The notes beneath the pieces were generated by a model, which saw only the letters and a list, made by a program, of their open reading frames with translations, was not told the DNA's origin and did not search any database. 64,000 bases of DNA from positions 372,001 through 436,000 of the forward strand of contig NZ_FNBM01000002.1 of NCBI RefSeq assembly GCF_900102335.1, read 5' to 3'. The position numbers were made by a program, and so were the translations under genes. Shown here in pieces: positions 32,861 through 48,239 of the stretch (the stretch's first letter is position 1; the number at the start of each line of letters is the position of its first letter). The DNA is from Phytopseudomonas seleniipraecipitans. Its GTDB lineage: Bacteria > Pseudomonadota > Gammaproteobacteria > Pseudomonadales > Pseudomonadaceae.

Positions 32861-34051
32861 TCAATCCGCCTGACGACGCAGGAACGCAGGAATATCCAGA
32901 TAATCCAGGTCATCCTGAGGATTCATCTTCGCCGCAGTGGCAGCGCTGCCGTGGCTCTGACGCTGCACAGTTGGGCGCTCATAATCTTTGTAATTGACGT
33001 TCTGCTCGCTGCGAGCCGGTGCAGCTGCAGGCGTTGTGGACTGCGCAGCAGCCACTTGAACGGTGTTATCAATGACCTTGACCGGCTTCTCCATGCGCGC
33101 ACCCAGGCCGGTGGCAACAACGGTCACGTGCAGCTCGTCACGCATATCCGGGTCAATCACGGTGCCGACTTTCACGGTCGCGTGCTCGGAGGCAAACTGT
33201 TCGATGATGTTACCTACATCGGAGTACTCACCCAGGGACAGGTCCGGACCGGCGGTGATGTTCACCAGAATACCGCGAGCGCCCTGCAGGTTGACGTCTT
33301 CGAGCAGCGGGTTGCGGATCGCCGCTTCGGTGGCTTCACGCGCACGGTTAGGACCGCTGGCGCAGCCGGTACCCATCATGGCCATGCCCATTTCGCTCAT
33401 GACGGTTTTCACGTCGGCGAAGTCGACGTTGATCATGCCCGGACGCTTGATGATGTCGGAGATGCCACGGACAGCGCCGGACAGCACGTCGTCGGCCTTG
33501 GAGAAGGCGGACAGCAGGCTGGCATCCTTGCCGAGGATGGTCAGCAGTTTTTCGTTGGGGATGGTGATCAGCGAGTCGACGCTTTCCTGCAGCGCGCGGA
33601 TGCCTTCATCGGCGATCTGCATACGCTTGCGGCCTTCGAACGGGAACGGACGGGTCACCACCGCAACGGTGAGGATGCCCATTTCCTTGGCCACTTCGGC
33701 GATCACTGGCGCAGCACCGGTACCGGTACCGCCGCCCATGCCGGTAGTAATGAACACCATGTCGCAACCCTGCAGCACTTCGGCGATGCGCTCACGGTCT
33801 TCCAGCGCGGCCTGACGGCCGACTTCCGGATTGGCGCCAGCGCCAAGGCCCTTGGTCACGCCGGTACCGAGCTGCAGAACGGTGCGTGCGCCGATGTTCT
33901 TCAGTGCCTGAGCATCGGTGTTGGCGCAGATGAACTCAACGCCTTCGATGTTGCTCTTGGCCATGTGATTGACAGCGTTACCGCCACCACCACCGACGCC
34001 GATGACCTTGATGACCGCGCTCTGCGGAAGGTTGTCTACGAGTTCAAACAT
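32861..34051 (-). CDS. ftsZ: Cell division GTPase FtsZ
   Basis: FtsZ polymerises into the Z-ring. The 396-residue protein has the GTP-binding signature GGGTGTG (about residue 105), the T7 loop NVDFADVK (about 205) and a C-terminal linker that ends in the conserved peptide DYLDIPAFLRRQAD used by FtsA and ZipA. It lies 79 bp after ftsA. Confidence 0.99.
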   Translation of the reverse strand: MFELVDNLPQSAVIKVIGVGGGGGNAVNHMAKSNIEGVEFICANTDAQALKNIGARTVLQLGTGVTKGLGAGANPEVGRQAALEDRERIAEVLQGCDMVFITTGMGGGTGTGAAPVIAEVAKEMGILTVAVVTRPFPFEGRKRMQIADEGIRALQESVDSLITIPNEKLLTILGKDASLLSAFSKADDVLSGAVRGISDIIKRPGMINVDFADVKTVMSEMGMAMMGTGCASGPNRAREATEAAIRNPLLEDVNLQGARGILVNITAGPDLSLGEYSDVGNIIEQFASEHATVKVGTVIDPDMRDELHVTVVATGLGARMEKPVKVIDNTVQVAAAQSTTPAAAPARSEQNVNYKDYERPTVQRQSHGSAATAAKMNPQDDLDYLDIPAFLRRQAD

Positions 34052-34130
34052 GGTCTCTCTCCTGTACTTTCTAGTTTTTAACGCCTACTGCTGATAGCGC
34101 TGCACACGCCCGTGCACGCGCCGCCCAACA

Positions 34131-35378
34131 TTAGAAATTGCCCTGGATCCAGCGTTTCAGCCGCTCCAGTACGGGGGTTTTCGTTTCATCGCCGTAGCCA
34201 CCGTTGCCGGGCATCGGGATGTCGTCGGACTGCTTGCGCAGGCCGTACATCAACAGGCCAACGCCTGTCGAATAGATAGGGTTGCGCACCACGTCACTGA
34301 GGCCTTTGACGCTGTGCGGCATGCCGAGACGCACCGGCATATGGAAGATTTCTTCGGCCAGTTCTATGGCACCTTCCATCTTCGCCGTACCACCGGTCAT
34401 GACAATGCCGGCAGGAATCAGGTCTTCGTAGCCACTGCGACGCAGCTCAGCCTGGATCAGGGTGAACAGCTCGTCGTAACGCGGCTCGACCACTTCGGCC
34501 AGGGACTGGCGCGACAGATCGCGCGGCGGACGATCGCCGACGCTCGGCACCTTGATGGTTTCGCCGGCACCGGCCAACTTGGCCAGGGCGCAGGCGTAAC
34601 GGATCTTGATCTCTTCGGCGTACTGGGTCGGAGTCCGCAGCGCCATGGCGATGTCGTTGGTGACTTGGTCGCCAGCAATCGGGATCACCGCGGTGTGACG
34701 GATCGCACCTTCGGTGAAGATGCAGATGTCGGTGGTGCCGCCACCGATGTCGACCAGGCAAACACCCAGTTCCTTCTCATCGTCGGTCAGCACTGCATAC
34801 GCGGAGGCCAGCTGCTCGAGGATGATGTCATCGACTTCCAGGCCACAACGGCGTACGCATTTCTCGATGTTCTGCGCAGCGTTCACCGCACAAGTAACTA
34901 CGTGCACCTTGGCTTCCAGGCGCACGCCGGACATGCCCAGGGGCTCGCGAACACCTTCCTGGTTATCGATCACGTAATCCTGCGGCAGGGTATGCAGCAC
35001 GCGCTGGTCAGCCGGAATGGCCACGGCCTGAGCAGCGTCGAGGACGCGCTCCAGATCGGCATTGCTGACCTCGCGGTCGCGAATAGCGACGATGCCATGG
35101 CTGTTCAGGCTGCGGATGTGATTGCCGGCCACGCCGACGAAGGCCGAGTGAATACGGCAGCCCGCCATCAGCTGGGCCTCTTCGACCGCGCGTTGGATAG
35201 AGGCCACCGTGGACTCGATATTGACCACCACGCCTTTCTTCAGGCCGCGCGATGGGTGAGTACCGATGCCGACGATTTCCAGCTGACCATCAGCCGTCAC
35301 TTCGCCCACCAACGCCACCACCTTGGAGGTGCCGATATCGAGGCCGACGATCATCTTGCCGCTCTGCACATTTGCCAT
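34131..35378 (-). CDS. ftsA: Cell division protein FtsA
   Basis: FtsA is the actin-like protein that ties FtsZ to the membrane. The start at 35378 gives 415 residues (MANVQSGKMIVGLDIGTSKV); upstream AGAAGG supports it. The phosphate-binding loops are LDIGTSKVVAL and LVDIGGGTTDICIF. The C-terminal amphipathic helix KTPVLERLKRWIQGNF is the membrane target. The gene starts 22 bp after ftsQ ends. Confidence 0.99.
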   Translation of the reverse strand: MANVQSGKMIVGLDIGTSKVVALVGEVTADGQLEIVGIGTHPSRGLKKGVVVNIESTVASIQRAVEEAQLMAGCRIHSAFVGVAGNHIRSLNSHGIVAIRDREVSNADLERVLDAAQAVAIPADQRVLHTLPQDYVIDNQEGVREPLGMSGVRLEAKVHVVTCAVNAAQNIEKCVRRCGLEVDDIILEQLASAYAVLTDDEKELGVCLVDIGGGTTDICIFTEGAIRHTAVIPIAGDQVTNDIAMALRTPTQYAEEIKIRYACALAKLAGAGETIKVPSVGDRPPRDLSRQSLAEVVEPRYDELFTLIQAELRRSGYEDLIPAGIVMTGGTAKMEGAIELAEEIFHMPVRLGMPHSVKGLSDVVRNPIYSTGVGLLMYGLRKQSDDIPMPGNGGYGDETKTPVLERLKRWIQGNF

Positions 35379-35400
35379 GAGTCTTGCCTTCTCTCCTGAT

Positions 35401-36258
35401 TCACTGCACCGCAGCGGGGTCAACCGCTACGGGTGCCGGCGGCTCGTGCCACGCCACGGCGAGGCCGTTGGCGTAGCGCAGATCGATCCGCGCGATATTG
35501 TCTTTCTGATCCTTCAGCGCCTTGCTGTAGATGGCGCCGAAACGACGTATTTTTTCCACCAGATGGTCGCGCCCCAGCAGCACTTCGATGCCCTGCCCGG
35601 TGGACAGGAACCAGCTGCCGCGCTCACGCAACTCCAGGCGTGCCACGGTGAATCCCATTGGTCGCAGCATCTGGCTCAGCACCTGATACTGCTGCATGAC
35701 TTGTTGCTGAGCCCGCTTCGGGCCGTACAACTGTGGCAAATTCTCGTAATGCGCCAGCTCTTTGGGTGCGAATGCCTGTCCCTGGTTGTTGAGCAGTGCC
35801 TCATCACCCCAGCGGGCAATCGGCAGTTGCTCTTCCAGACGCACCATCACCTGGTCAGGCCATACGCGGCGTACTTCGGCGTGCGCGATCCAGGGCATCT
35901 GTTCCAGTTCGTGACGCATACCGACAAGGTCGACACTGAAGAAGCTCGCACTGACAAAAGGTTCAATGCGTTGTTGCACCGATTGCTGGCTGATATAGCT
36001 GAGATCACCTTCCACGCTGATCTTGGCGATCGGTCGATCCGCATAAGGCAGCAGGCGCAGCGACAGCTCGTACGCCCCAAAACCCAATACCAGCAACAGC
36101 AGTGGCCAGGTCACGCGCTTCAACAGGCTGAAATTGGGCCGTGGCAGACGCAGGCTGATTGGCTCTTTCGCCACCATACGGCTGGCGCCGCGCGGCACAG
36201 CCTTGCCGCGCATGGGCGCACGCGTTGTACCTGGCTGATGACGCAAGACGGCGCTCAT
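35401..36258 (-). CDS. ftsQ: Cell division protein FtsQ
   Basis: The 285-residue bitopic protein has a basic cytoplasmic part of about 48 residues, a membrane helix ([19 protein letters not shown]) and the periplasmic POTRA domain ([23 protein letters not shown]) and beta domain that recruits FtsB/FtsL. It links Z-ring assembly to septal synthesis. The start lies 2 bp after ddlB ends. Confidence 0.97.
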   Translation of the reverse strand: MSAVLRHQPGTTRAPMRGKAVPRGASRMVAKEPISLRLPRPNFSLLKRVTWPLLLLVLGFGAYELSLRLLPYADRPIAKISVEGDLSYISQQSVQQRIEPFVSASFFSVDLVGMRHELEQMPWIAHAEVRRVWPDQVMVRLEEQLPIARWGDEALLNNQGQAFAPKELAHYENLPQLYGPKRAQQQVMQQYQVLSQMLRPMGFTVARLELRERGSWFLSTGQGIEVLLGRDHLVEKIRRFGAIYSKALKDQKDNIARIDLRYANGLAVAWHEPPAPVAVDPAAVQ

Positions 36259-36260
36259 GA

Positions 36261-38648
<2,388 letters not shown>

Positions 38649-38656
<8 letters not shown>

Positions 38657-39719
38657 GGGCCACCTCCAGGCAGACATTTACAACACTACGGGTGGCATCG
38701 GGCTTGGCCAGGCGACGTGCCGTGCTGGCCATTTCTTTGAGTCGTTCGGGGTGCATCAAGACCTCGGTCAGCTGCGCTGCAAGATCGGCAGCGTCAGTGG
38801 AGCGTTGGGGCAGAAGGACGGCAGCACCGTCTTTCGCGAGATAGCTGGCATTGTGCGTCTGGTGATCGTCGATCGCGTGGGGCAACGGCACCAGGAAAGC
38901 CGGCAGGCCGGCAGCAGCCAGTTCACTGACGGTCAACGCGCCGGAGCGGCAGACCACCAGGTCGGCCCAGGCGTAAGCGCGGGCCATGTCGCTGATGAAC
39001 GGTGCGACTTGCGCTTCGACGCCCACAGCGGTGTAACGTTCGCCGGTCACCGTGGCGTGTTGCTTGCCGGCCTGGTGAAAGACTTCAGGCCGCAGCTCGG
39101 CGGACACCTGCGCCAGCGCCTCTGGCAGCAGTTTGTTCAGCGGTTCGGCGCCCAAGCTACCGCCTAGAATCAGCAGGTGCGGGCGACGACCGGTCAACGT
39201 ATCGCGAGGCGTTTCCAGGAACAGCTCTTCGCGCACCGGGTTGCCCGTAGTGCGACGCTTGTCCGACGCCGCGAAGGTATCGGGGAAAGCCTCGCAGACC
39301 CGGCTGGCGAATGCCACCAGACTGCGATTGGCGGTACCGGCCACTGCATTCTGTTCATGAATGATCAGCGGCACACCAGCCAGTCGTGCAGCCAGGCCGC
39401 CCGGGCCGGTGACGTAACCGCCCATGCCGAGCACGCAGACCGGCTGCAGTTCACGCACCACCTTGCGAGCCTGTAACAGCGCCTTGAGCAGCTGCAACGG
39501 TGCCTTGAGCAGCGACAGCTTGCTTTTGCCGCGCAGGCCGCTGACGTTGATCAGGTGCAGCGGCAGTCCGGCGGCTGGCACCAGTTCGTTCTCGATGCCG
39601 CGCGGCGTGCCCAGCCAGTGCACACGGTAGCCGCGGGCCTGGAACTCGCGCGCGCAAGCCAGGGCCGGGAATACGTGGCCGCCCGTGCCGCCTGCCATGA
39701 TCAGCACATTACCGGACAT
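38649..39719 (-). CDS. murG: Lipid II synthase MurG (GlcNAc transferase)
   Basis: MurG adds GlcNAc to lipid I at the inner membrane face. The start at 39719 follows AAGGAGG and gives 356 residues. The membrane-binding glycine loop [15 protein letters not shown] is at the N-terminus, [12 protein letters not shown] near residue 100, and the UDP-GlcNAc site [10 protein letters not shown] and [17 protein letters not shown] in the C-terminal half. It overlaps the ftsW 3' end by 11 bp. Confidence 0.98.
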
Positions 39720-40935
39720 GCTGCGCCTCCTTGCCAACTGCGGGCTCAGGGAAATCCGATTCGGCGAATTCGACGTCTTCATTGCCCAGCTGATTGCGCG
39801 TTTCCCACTCGATGCGCAGCAGCAGTGCCAAGCTCACACAGCAGATCACCAGCGAGCTGCCGCCGTAGCTGAGGAAAGGCAAGGTCAACCCTTTGGTCGG
39901 CAACAGGCCGATGTTCACGCCAATATTGATCAGGAACTGGCCGATCCACAGGAAGGCCAGGCCGAACGCTACGTAAGCGGAGAAGAACTGCTTGGCGCGT
40001 TCTGCCCACATGCCGATGTACAGCGCTCGTACGCTGACGAACACGAACAGCGCGACGGTCAGCAGCGCGCCGACCAGGCCGAGTTCTTCGGCCAATACGG
40101 AGAACACGAAATCGGTGTGCGCTTCCGGCAGGTAAAACTGCTTTTGAATACTGTTGCCCAGGCCGACGCCCAGCCACTCGCCGCGACCGAAGGCGATCAA
40201 TGCCTGGGTCAGCTGGTAGCCGGAACCGTACTGGTCGGCCCACGGATCGGTAAAGGTGATCAGACGCTGCAGGCGGTACTCCTGGGTCTGTACCAGCACG
40301 AACACCGCGCCCACGGCCAGAGCCACCATCAGCGAGAACCGGAACAGGCCGACCCCGCCGAGGAACAACATGGCCATGGCCGCGCCCATCATCACCACGG
40401 TGGCACCGAAGTCCGGCTCCAGCAGCAGCAGGAAGGCCATCGGCAGCAACACCACGAACGGTTTGAAGAACCCAGCCCAGCTCTCACGCACTTCTTCCTG
40501 GCGACGCACCAGATAACCCGCGAGGTAAAGCACCACGAACACCTTGGCGATTTCCGAGGGCTGAATGTTGAAGGCGCCGAAGCCGATCCAGCGCCGGGCG
40601 CCGTTCACTTCGCGGCCAATACCAGGCACCAGCACCATCACCAGCAGGGCGATGGCGATCAGCAGCAGCAACCAGCTGTGGCGCTGCCAAGTGGCCAGCG
40701 GCACCATCAGTACTACGCCCGCTGCGCCGATACCAATCACCAGATACACCAGGTGACGGATCATGTAGTAAAGCGGGCTGCCGGTATTCACAGCGGCGAC
40801 TTCGGTGGATGCCGAGGAGATCATCACCAGCCCCAGGCCCAGCAGCGCGAGGCAGCCGGCAAGCATGGGGAAGTCCATGTCCAGGCCACGACGGCTGAAC
40901 AGCGGGGACGGATAAGGGCGCAGGAAGGACAGCAT
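39709..40935 (-). CDS. ftsW: Septal peptidoglycan polymerase FtsW (SEDS family)
   Basis: FtsW polymerises glycan strands at the septum with FtsI. The 408-residue membrane protein has about ten helices. Family residues are visible in the block RRWIGFGAFNIQPSEIAK, the catalytic-Asp region LEPDFGATVVM and the C-terminal GLLPTKGLTLPFLSYGGSS. The start overlaps the murD stop by one base (TGATG). Confidence 0.98.
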   Translation of the reverse strand: MLSFLRPYPSPLFSRRGLDMDFPMLAGCLALLGLGLVMISSASTEVAAVNTGSPLYYMIRHLVYLVIGIGAAGVVLMVPLATWQRHSWLLLLIAIALLVMVLVPGIGREVNGARRWIGFGAFNIQPSEIAKVFVVLYLAGYLVRRQEEVRESWAGFFKPFVVLLPMAFLLLLEPDFGATVVMMGAAMAMLFLGGVGLFRFSLMVALAVGAVFVLVQTQEYRLQRLITFTDPWADQYGSGYQLTQALIAFGRGEWLGVGLGNSIQKQFYLPEAHTDFVFSVLAEELGLVGALLTVALFVFVSVRALYIGMWAERAKQFFSAYVAFGLAFLWIGQFLINIGVNIGLLPTKGLTLPFLSYGGSSLVICCVSLALLLRIEWETRNQLGNEDVEFAESDFPEPAVGKEAQHVR

Positions 40936-42281
40936 CAGACGAGCGCCTCCACGGCCTGGGCGAACAGGCGCCCGCGTTCTTCGAAGTTCTTGAACATATC
41001 GAGGCTTGCACAGGCGGGCGACAGCAGCACCGCATCGCCTGGCTGGGCGATGGAGGCGGCCTGCTCGACGGCAGCTTGCAGACTGTCGACTCGGACGATG
41101 TCGACCGCGCCGCCCAGCACTGCGGCCAGCTTGTCGGCATCACGACCAAGCAGCACCACGGTGCGGCATTGAGCGGCTACCGGCTTGCGCAGGCTGGAGA
41201 AGTCAGCGCCCTTGCCGTCGCCGCCAGCAATTAGCACCAGCTTGCCGGCAATGTCCTCGCCCAAGCCTTCAATGGCTGCCAGAGCGGCGCCGACATTGGT
41301 GGCCTTGGAGTCGTCGTAGTAGCTCACGCCGGCGCGCTCGCCAACCCACTGGCAGCGGTGCGGCAGGCCGGTGAAGCCTTTGAGGGTGTCGAGCATGGCT
41401 GCCATCGGCAAGCCTACCGCTTGACCAAGCGCCAAGGCCGCGAGGGCATTGGAGTAATTGTGGGCACCGCGCACCTTCAATTCACGCACCGGCAGCAAGG
41501 CTTCGAATTGATACGCCAGGCACTTCTCACCGTTCTCTTCGAGCAGGCCGAAGCGTTTGAAGTCCGGCTTGCCGAGGCCGAAGCTCCAGCACGGGACTTG
41601 GTCGGCAATCATCGGCCGCGAAAGCGGATCGTCACGATTCACTACCACCTGACGCGCGCCGCGAAACACACGGTGCTTGGCCAGGTGATAGGCCGGCAGA
41701 TCGGCGTAACGGTCCATGTGATCTTCGCTGACATTCAGGCAAGTGGCCACTTCAGCGTTGAGCAGTTCAGTGGTCTCAAGCTGGAAGCTGGACAGCTCGA
41801 TGACATACAGCTCGACGTCATCGGCGAGCAGGTCGAGTGCCGGCGTGCCGAGATTGCCGCCCACGGCGACATTGCGACCGGCAGCAGCCGCCATCTCACC
41901 GACCAGAGTCGTTACGGTGCTCTTGGCGTTGGAACCGGTGATGGCAATGATCGGCGCCTTCGCCGCGCGGGCGAACAGGTCGATATCGCCGGACAACTTG
42001 GCGCCACGCTGCGCCGCTTCCTGCAAGGCAGGCGTGGCCACGGCCAACCCGGGGCTGATCAGCAGCTCGCTGGCGCGACCGAGGAACTCTGCATCCAGCT
42101 CACCGCAACGCACTTCGACCTGCGGGAACTGTTCACGCAACGTGCTCAGCTCCGGCGGATTTGCACGGGTGTCGACCACGGCAAAGCGCACGCCCTGGCG
42201 CGCCAGGTAGCGCACCAGGGACATGCCGCTCTTGCCGAGGCCGACAACGATGCGGAATTGGTCGGAAGCGATCAGGCTCAT
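40935..42281 (-). CDS. murD: UDP-N-acetylmuramoylalanine-D-glutamate ligase
   Basis: MurD adds D-Glu. The 448-residue protein begins with the UDP-binding domain (FRIVVGLGKSGMSLVRYLARQG), has the P-loop GSNAKSTVTTL (about residue 115) and the Mur ligase block LNVSEDHMDRYADL. The C-terminal domain carries DDSKATNVGAALAAI. It starts 7 bp after mraY. Confidence 0.98.
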   Translation of the reverse strand: MSLIASDQFRIVVGLGKSGMSLVRYLARQGVRFAVVDTRANPPELSTLREQFPQVEVRCGELDAEFLGRASELLISPGLAVATPALQEAAQRGAKLSGDIDLFARAAKAPIIAITGSNAKSTVTTLVGEMAAAAGRNVAVGGNLGTPALDLLADDVELYVIELSSFQLETTELLNAEVATCLNVSEDHMDRYADLPAYHLAKHRVFRGARQVVVNRDDPLSRPMIADQVPCWSFGLGKPDFKRFGLLEENGEKCLAYQFEALLPVRELKVRGAHNYSNALAALALGQAVGLPMAAMLDTLKGFTGLPHRCQWVGERAGVSYYDDSKATNVGAALAAIEGLGEDIAGKLVLIAGGDGKGADFSSLRKPVAAQCRTVVLLGRDADKLAAVLGGAVDIVRVDSLQAAVEQAASIAQPGDAVLLSPACASLDMFKNFEERGRLFAQAVEALV

Positions 42282-42288
42282 GCTGTCC

Positions 42289-43371
42289 TCAACGCAGTTT
42301 CAAAGTAGCGAGGCCGATCAACACCAGAATGACGGTGATGATCCAGAAACGAACGATGACCCGTGGCTCGGGCCAACCCTTCAACTCGAAATGGTGGTGA
42401 ATCGGTGCCATGCGGAACACGCGCTTGCCGGTCAGCTTGAAGCTGGCGACTTGGATGATCACCGACAGGGTTTCCATGACGAACACGCCGCCCATGATGA
42501 ACAGCACGATTTCCTGCCGCACGATCACTGCGATAGTGCCCAGCGCAGCACCCAGCGCGAGCGCACCGACATCGCCCATGAACACTTGAGCCGGATAGGT
42601 GTTGAACCATAGAAAACCCAGGCCGGCACCAATCAACGCGCCGCAGAACACGATCAACTCGCCTGCGCCCGGCACATAGGGAATAAGCAGGTACTCGGAA
42701 AAATTCACGTTGCCTGACAGGTAGCAGAAAATACCCAGAGCGCCGCCGACCATCACGGTTGGCAGAATGGCCAAGCCGTCGAGGCCATCAGTCAGGTTCA
42801 CGGCGTTGCTTGATCCGACGATGACGAAATAGGTCAGCACCACGAAACCGATACCCAGCGGGATGCTCACATCCTTGAGCAACGGCACGATCAAGGTGGT
42901 TTCGACCGGTGTCTGCGCAGTCATATAAAGGAAGATCGCCGCGCCAAGGCCAAACACCGATTGCCAGAAGTACTTCCAGCGGCTCGGCAGGCCACGCGAG
43001 TCCTTTTCGATCACCTTGCGGTAGTCATCGACCCAACCAATGGCGCCGAACAGCAGAGTGACGATCAATACGGTCCATACATAGCGATTGCTCAGGTCTG
43101 CCCACAGCAGGGTGCTAACCGCGATTGCCGAAAGGATCAGCGCACCGCCCATGGTCGGCGTGCCCTTTTTCGACAGGTGCGACTGCGGTCCGTCGTTGCG
43201 CACGGCCTGACCGATCTGCCGGATCTGCAGAGTACGGATCATCCAGGGGCCCAGGAACAGCGCCAGCGCCAGCGCCGTCAGCACGCCAAGAATCCCGCGT
43301 AGCGTCAGGTACTGAAAGACCGCGAAGCCTTTATGGAACTGTTGCAGATACTCTGCCAGCAGCAGCAGCAT
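42289..43371 (-). CDS. mraY: Phospho-N-acetylmuramoyl-pentapeptide transferase
   Basis: MraY makes lipid I on undecaprenyl phosphate. The 360-residue protein has ten membrane helices and family motifs [11 protein letters not shown] (about residue 70), the aspartates of [25 protein letters not shown] and the C-terminal [14 protein letters not shown], whose histidines are in the active site. Its ATG directly follows the murF TAA. Confidence 0.98.
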   Translation of the reverse strand: MLLLLAEYLQQFHKGFAVFQYLTLRGILGVLTALALALFLGPWMIRTLQIRQIGQAVRNDGPQSHLSKKGTPTMGGALILSAIAVSTLLWADLSNRYVWTVLIVTLLFGAIGWVDDYRKVIEKDSRGLPSRWKYFWQSVFGLGAAIFLYMTAQTPVETTLIVPLLKDVSIPLGIGFVVLTYFVIVGSSNAVNLTDGLDGLAILPTVMVGGALGIFCYLSGNVNFSEYLLIPYVPGAGELIVFCGALIGAGLGFLWFNTYPAQVFMGDVGALALGAALGTIAVIVRQEIVLFIMGGVFVMETLSVIIQVASFKLTGKRVFRMAPIHHHFELKGWPEPRVIVRFWIITVILVLIGLATLKLR

Positions 43372-44751
43372 TTAGTGACTCTCCCCACAATCGCCACACA
43401 ATGCGACGACGACGTTTTCCATCGCGGCGCTGCGTGAACCTTTAATTAGAATGGTGCTATCGCCGGATTCGGCGCGTACCGCATCGATCAACGCGGCCTG
43501 ATCGGCAAAGTGTCGACCTTCGCTGCCATAAGCCTGCACGGCATGTTTCATTTGTGGGCCAACGGCGTAGAACGCATCCACTTTGCCGATGGCGTATTCG
43601 CCAACCTGACGGTGGCCCTGCTCCGACCAGGCGCCCAGTTCACCGATGTCACCCAGCACCAACACCTTGCGGCCGGAAAAGCCGGTGAGAATGTCGATGG
43701 CGGCGCAGATCGAAGCCGGGTTGGCGTTGTAGGTATCGTCGATTACCCGTGCACCGTTGCGGGCAAGTTGCGCAACCGCGCGGCCCTTCACCGGCAACAG
43801 GCTTTCCAGGCCGTTCTTGATTGCCACCAGAGGTACCGACAGCGCATAGGCGGCAGCCGCGGCAGCCAGGGCATTGGCGACATTGTGTTCGCCCAGCAGA
43901 TTGAGCTGGATACGGGCCTGGCCGTCATGGCAATACAGCGTGAAGGCCGGGCAGCCGCGCGGGTCGCGACTCAATTCGTTGGCATGGAAATCAGCGCAGG
44001 CATCACGCAGCGCAAAACTCAGTACGCGACGGCCGGCGGCACGCTGGACCCAGCGCTCGAAGGCCACGTCATCACGATTGAGCACGGCGACGCCGCCGTC
44101 ACTCAAGCCTTCGAGGATCTCGCCCTTTGCCAGGACGATATTCTCAGGGCCGCCGAATTCGCCGACATGGGCGCTACCCGCATTGGTGATGATGGCCACA
44201 TGGGGCTTGGTCAGGCCGACGGTGTAGGCGATCTCGCCAATACCGGAAGCCCCGAGCTCGATCACTGCGCCTTTGTGTTCGGGTGCTAACTCCAACAATG
44301 TCAACGGCACGCCGAGCTGATTATTCAGGTTGCCGCGTGTCGCGAGCACAGTGCCGCCGAGCTCCATGAACGCGGCGCGCAGGATGGCCGCAAGCATCTC
44401 CTTGACCGTGGTCTTGCCGCTGGAGCCGGTCACCGCCGCCAACGGGCCACCGTAGGCTTGGCGATTCAGGGCAGCCAGTTGGCCGAGCGCCAGGGCAGCG
44501 TTGCCGACTACCAGTTGTGGCAGCCCGACATCGGCCACTTCGCGCTCGACCAGAGCCGCGACTGCACCTTTGGCGGAGACCTGAGCAAGGTAATCGTGGC
44601 CGTCGAACCGCGGGCCGCTCAGGGCAATAAACAGTTGCCCGGGTACGATACTGCGGCTGTCGGTGCTGACGGCATCGAACGAGCAATCTTCGCCGACCAG
44701 ACGGCCATTCAGCGGCCCGGCCACTTCGCTCAAACGCAATGCCTTAAGCAT
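43372..44751 (-). CDS. murF: UDP-MurNAc-tripeptide-D-alanyl-D-alanine ligase
   Basis: MurF adds D-Ala-D-Ala to complete the pentapeptide. The 459-residue protein has the P-loop GSSGKTTVKEML (about residue 110), the block TNAGSAHVGEFGGPENI and the C-terminal domain motif DDTYNANPASI. It overlaps the murE 3' end by 8 bp. Confidence 0.97.
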   Translation of the reverse strand: MLKALRLSEVAGPLNGRLVGEDCSFDAVSTDSRSIVPGQLFIALSGPRFDGHDYLAQVSAKGAVAALVEREVADVGLPQLVVGNAALALGQLAALNRQAYGGPLAAVTGSSGKTTVKEMLAAILRAAFMELGGTVLATRGNLNNQLGVPLTLLELAPEHKGAVIELGASGIGEIAYTVGLTKPHVAIITNAGSAHVGEFGGPENIVLAKGEILEGLSDGGVAVLNRDDVAFERWVQRAAGRRVLSFALRDACADFHANELSRDPRGCPAFTLYCHDGQARIQLNLLGEHNVANALAAAAAAYALSVPLVAIKNGLESLLPVKGRAVAQLARNGARVIDDTYNANPASICAAIDILTGFSGRKVLVLGDIGELGAWSEQGHRQVGEYAIGKVDAFYAVGPQMKHAVQAYGSEGRHFADQAALIDAVRAESGDSTILIKGSRSAAMENVVVALCGDCGESH

Positions 44752-46206
44752 GGGCTGCCTCCCATGCCGCCAATGCGCGGGCGGCTTCCTGCAGGTCGGA
44801 GAACGGCTGGCGTACCCCGTCGACTTCCTGATAGTCCTCGTGGCCCTTGCCGGCCAACACCACTACGTCGCCGACCTGGGACTCGCCAATCAGCTCAGCG
44901 ATGGCGCGGCCACGACCGTGAACGAAACGCACCTGATCCGCGGCGCGGAAACCGCTGCGAATGTCATCGAAAATCTGCGCAGGAGGCTCGCTACGCGGGT
45001 TGTCATCGGTGACCAGAGCGACATCAGCGAGGCGCTCAACCACTTCGGCCATCAGCGGGCGCTTACCGCGATCACGATCACCGCCACAGCCGAACAGGCA
45101 CAGCAAGCGGCCGGTTACGTGCGGACGCAAGGCGCCGAGTACTTTTTCCAGCGCATCGGGAGTGTGGGCGTAATCGACCACTACCAACGGCGCCTGCTCG
45201 CCACCCAGGCGCTGCATACGCCCAACCGGCCCCTGCAGACGCGGCAATACCTTGAGAATTTCGTCGAGCGGATAGTCCATGGCCACCAGCGCACCCACCA
45301 CTGCCAGCAGGTTGCTGAGGTTGAAGCGACCCAGCAGCGAACTGCGCAGGCTGCCTTCGCCACGCGGCGTCACCAGGGTGGCGCGTACGCCCTGATCATC
45401 GAAACGAATGTCGCGGCAAAACAGGTAGGCGCCCTGGTTTTCCAGGCTGTAACCGATCAGGCGCGACTCGCGCTCGTCCTCGGCCAGCCTCTGTCCCACG
45501 GCATCGTCCAGATTGATGACACGGCTACGCAGGCTCGGCCAGGCGAACAGCGCCGACTTGGCAGCCTGATATGCATCCATCGAACCGTGATAATCCAGGT
45601 GATCGCGCGACAGGTTGGTGAATACCGCCACGTCGAAATCCAGCGCTGCGACACGCCCCTGATGCAGACCATGGGATGACACCTCCATGGCAATGGCTCG
45701 CGCACCGCTCTTCTTCAGTCCTGCGAGGGTCGCCTGCACGCCGATCGGATCCGGCGTGGTGTGCAAACCCTGGGCCAGGGAGCCATAAAAGCCGTTGCCA
45801 AGCGTGCCGACGATGCCGCACGGCTCGCCAAGCAGATCCAGCGCCTGAGCCAGCAACTGGCTGACGCTGGTTTTGCCGTTGGTGCCGGTGATGCCGACCA
45901 TGTGCAGGCCGCGGCTCGGCTCGCCGTAGAAGCGCCCGGCGATTGCCGACAGTTGCCCGGCCAGCCCTTTGATGGCGACCAGTTCGGCGCTCTCGGCGGT
46001 CATCGGTAGCGAACCGTCGATCTCGTAAGCCACTGCAGCAGCGCCGCGGGAGATGGCATCAGCAATGTGCACACGACCATCCTGGCGAGTGCCGGGCACC
46101 GCCAAAAACAGATCGCCAGGGCGAACCTGACGGCTATCAAGAGTCAGTTCGCGAATAAGTACGCCGCTGTTTGCCTGCGGCAACAGTTGATTCAATGGCA
46201 TGGGCA

Positions 46207-46207
<1 letters not shown>
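44744..46207 (-). CDS. murE: UDP-MurNAc-L-Ala-D-Glu:meso-diaminopimelate ligase
   Basis: The 487-residue MurE has the P-loop GITGTNGKTSVSQLL (about residue 110), LSRDHLDYHGSM and, in the C-terminal domain, DDNPRSEPP. The DNPR motif marks enzymes that add meso-diaminopimelate rather than lysine, as expected for a Gram-negative wall. Its start overlaps the ftsI stop by one base. Confidence 0.97.
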
Positions 46208-48235
<2,028 letters not shown>

Positions 48236-48239
<4 letters not shown>
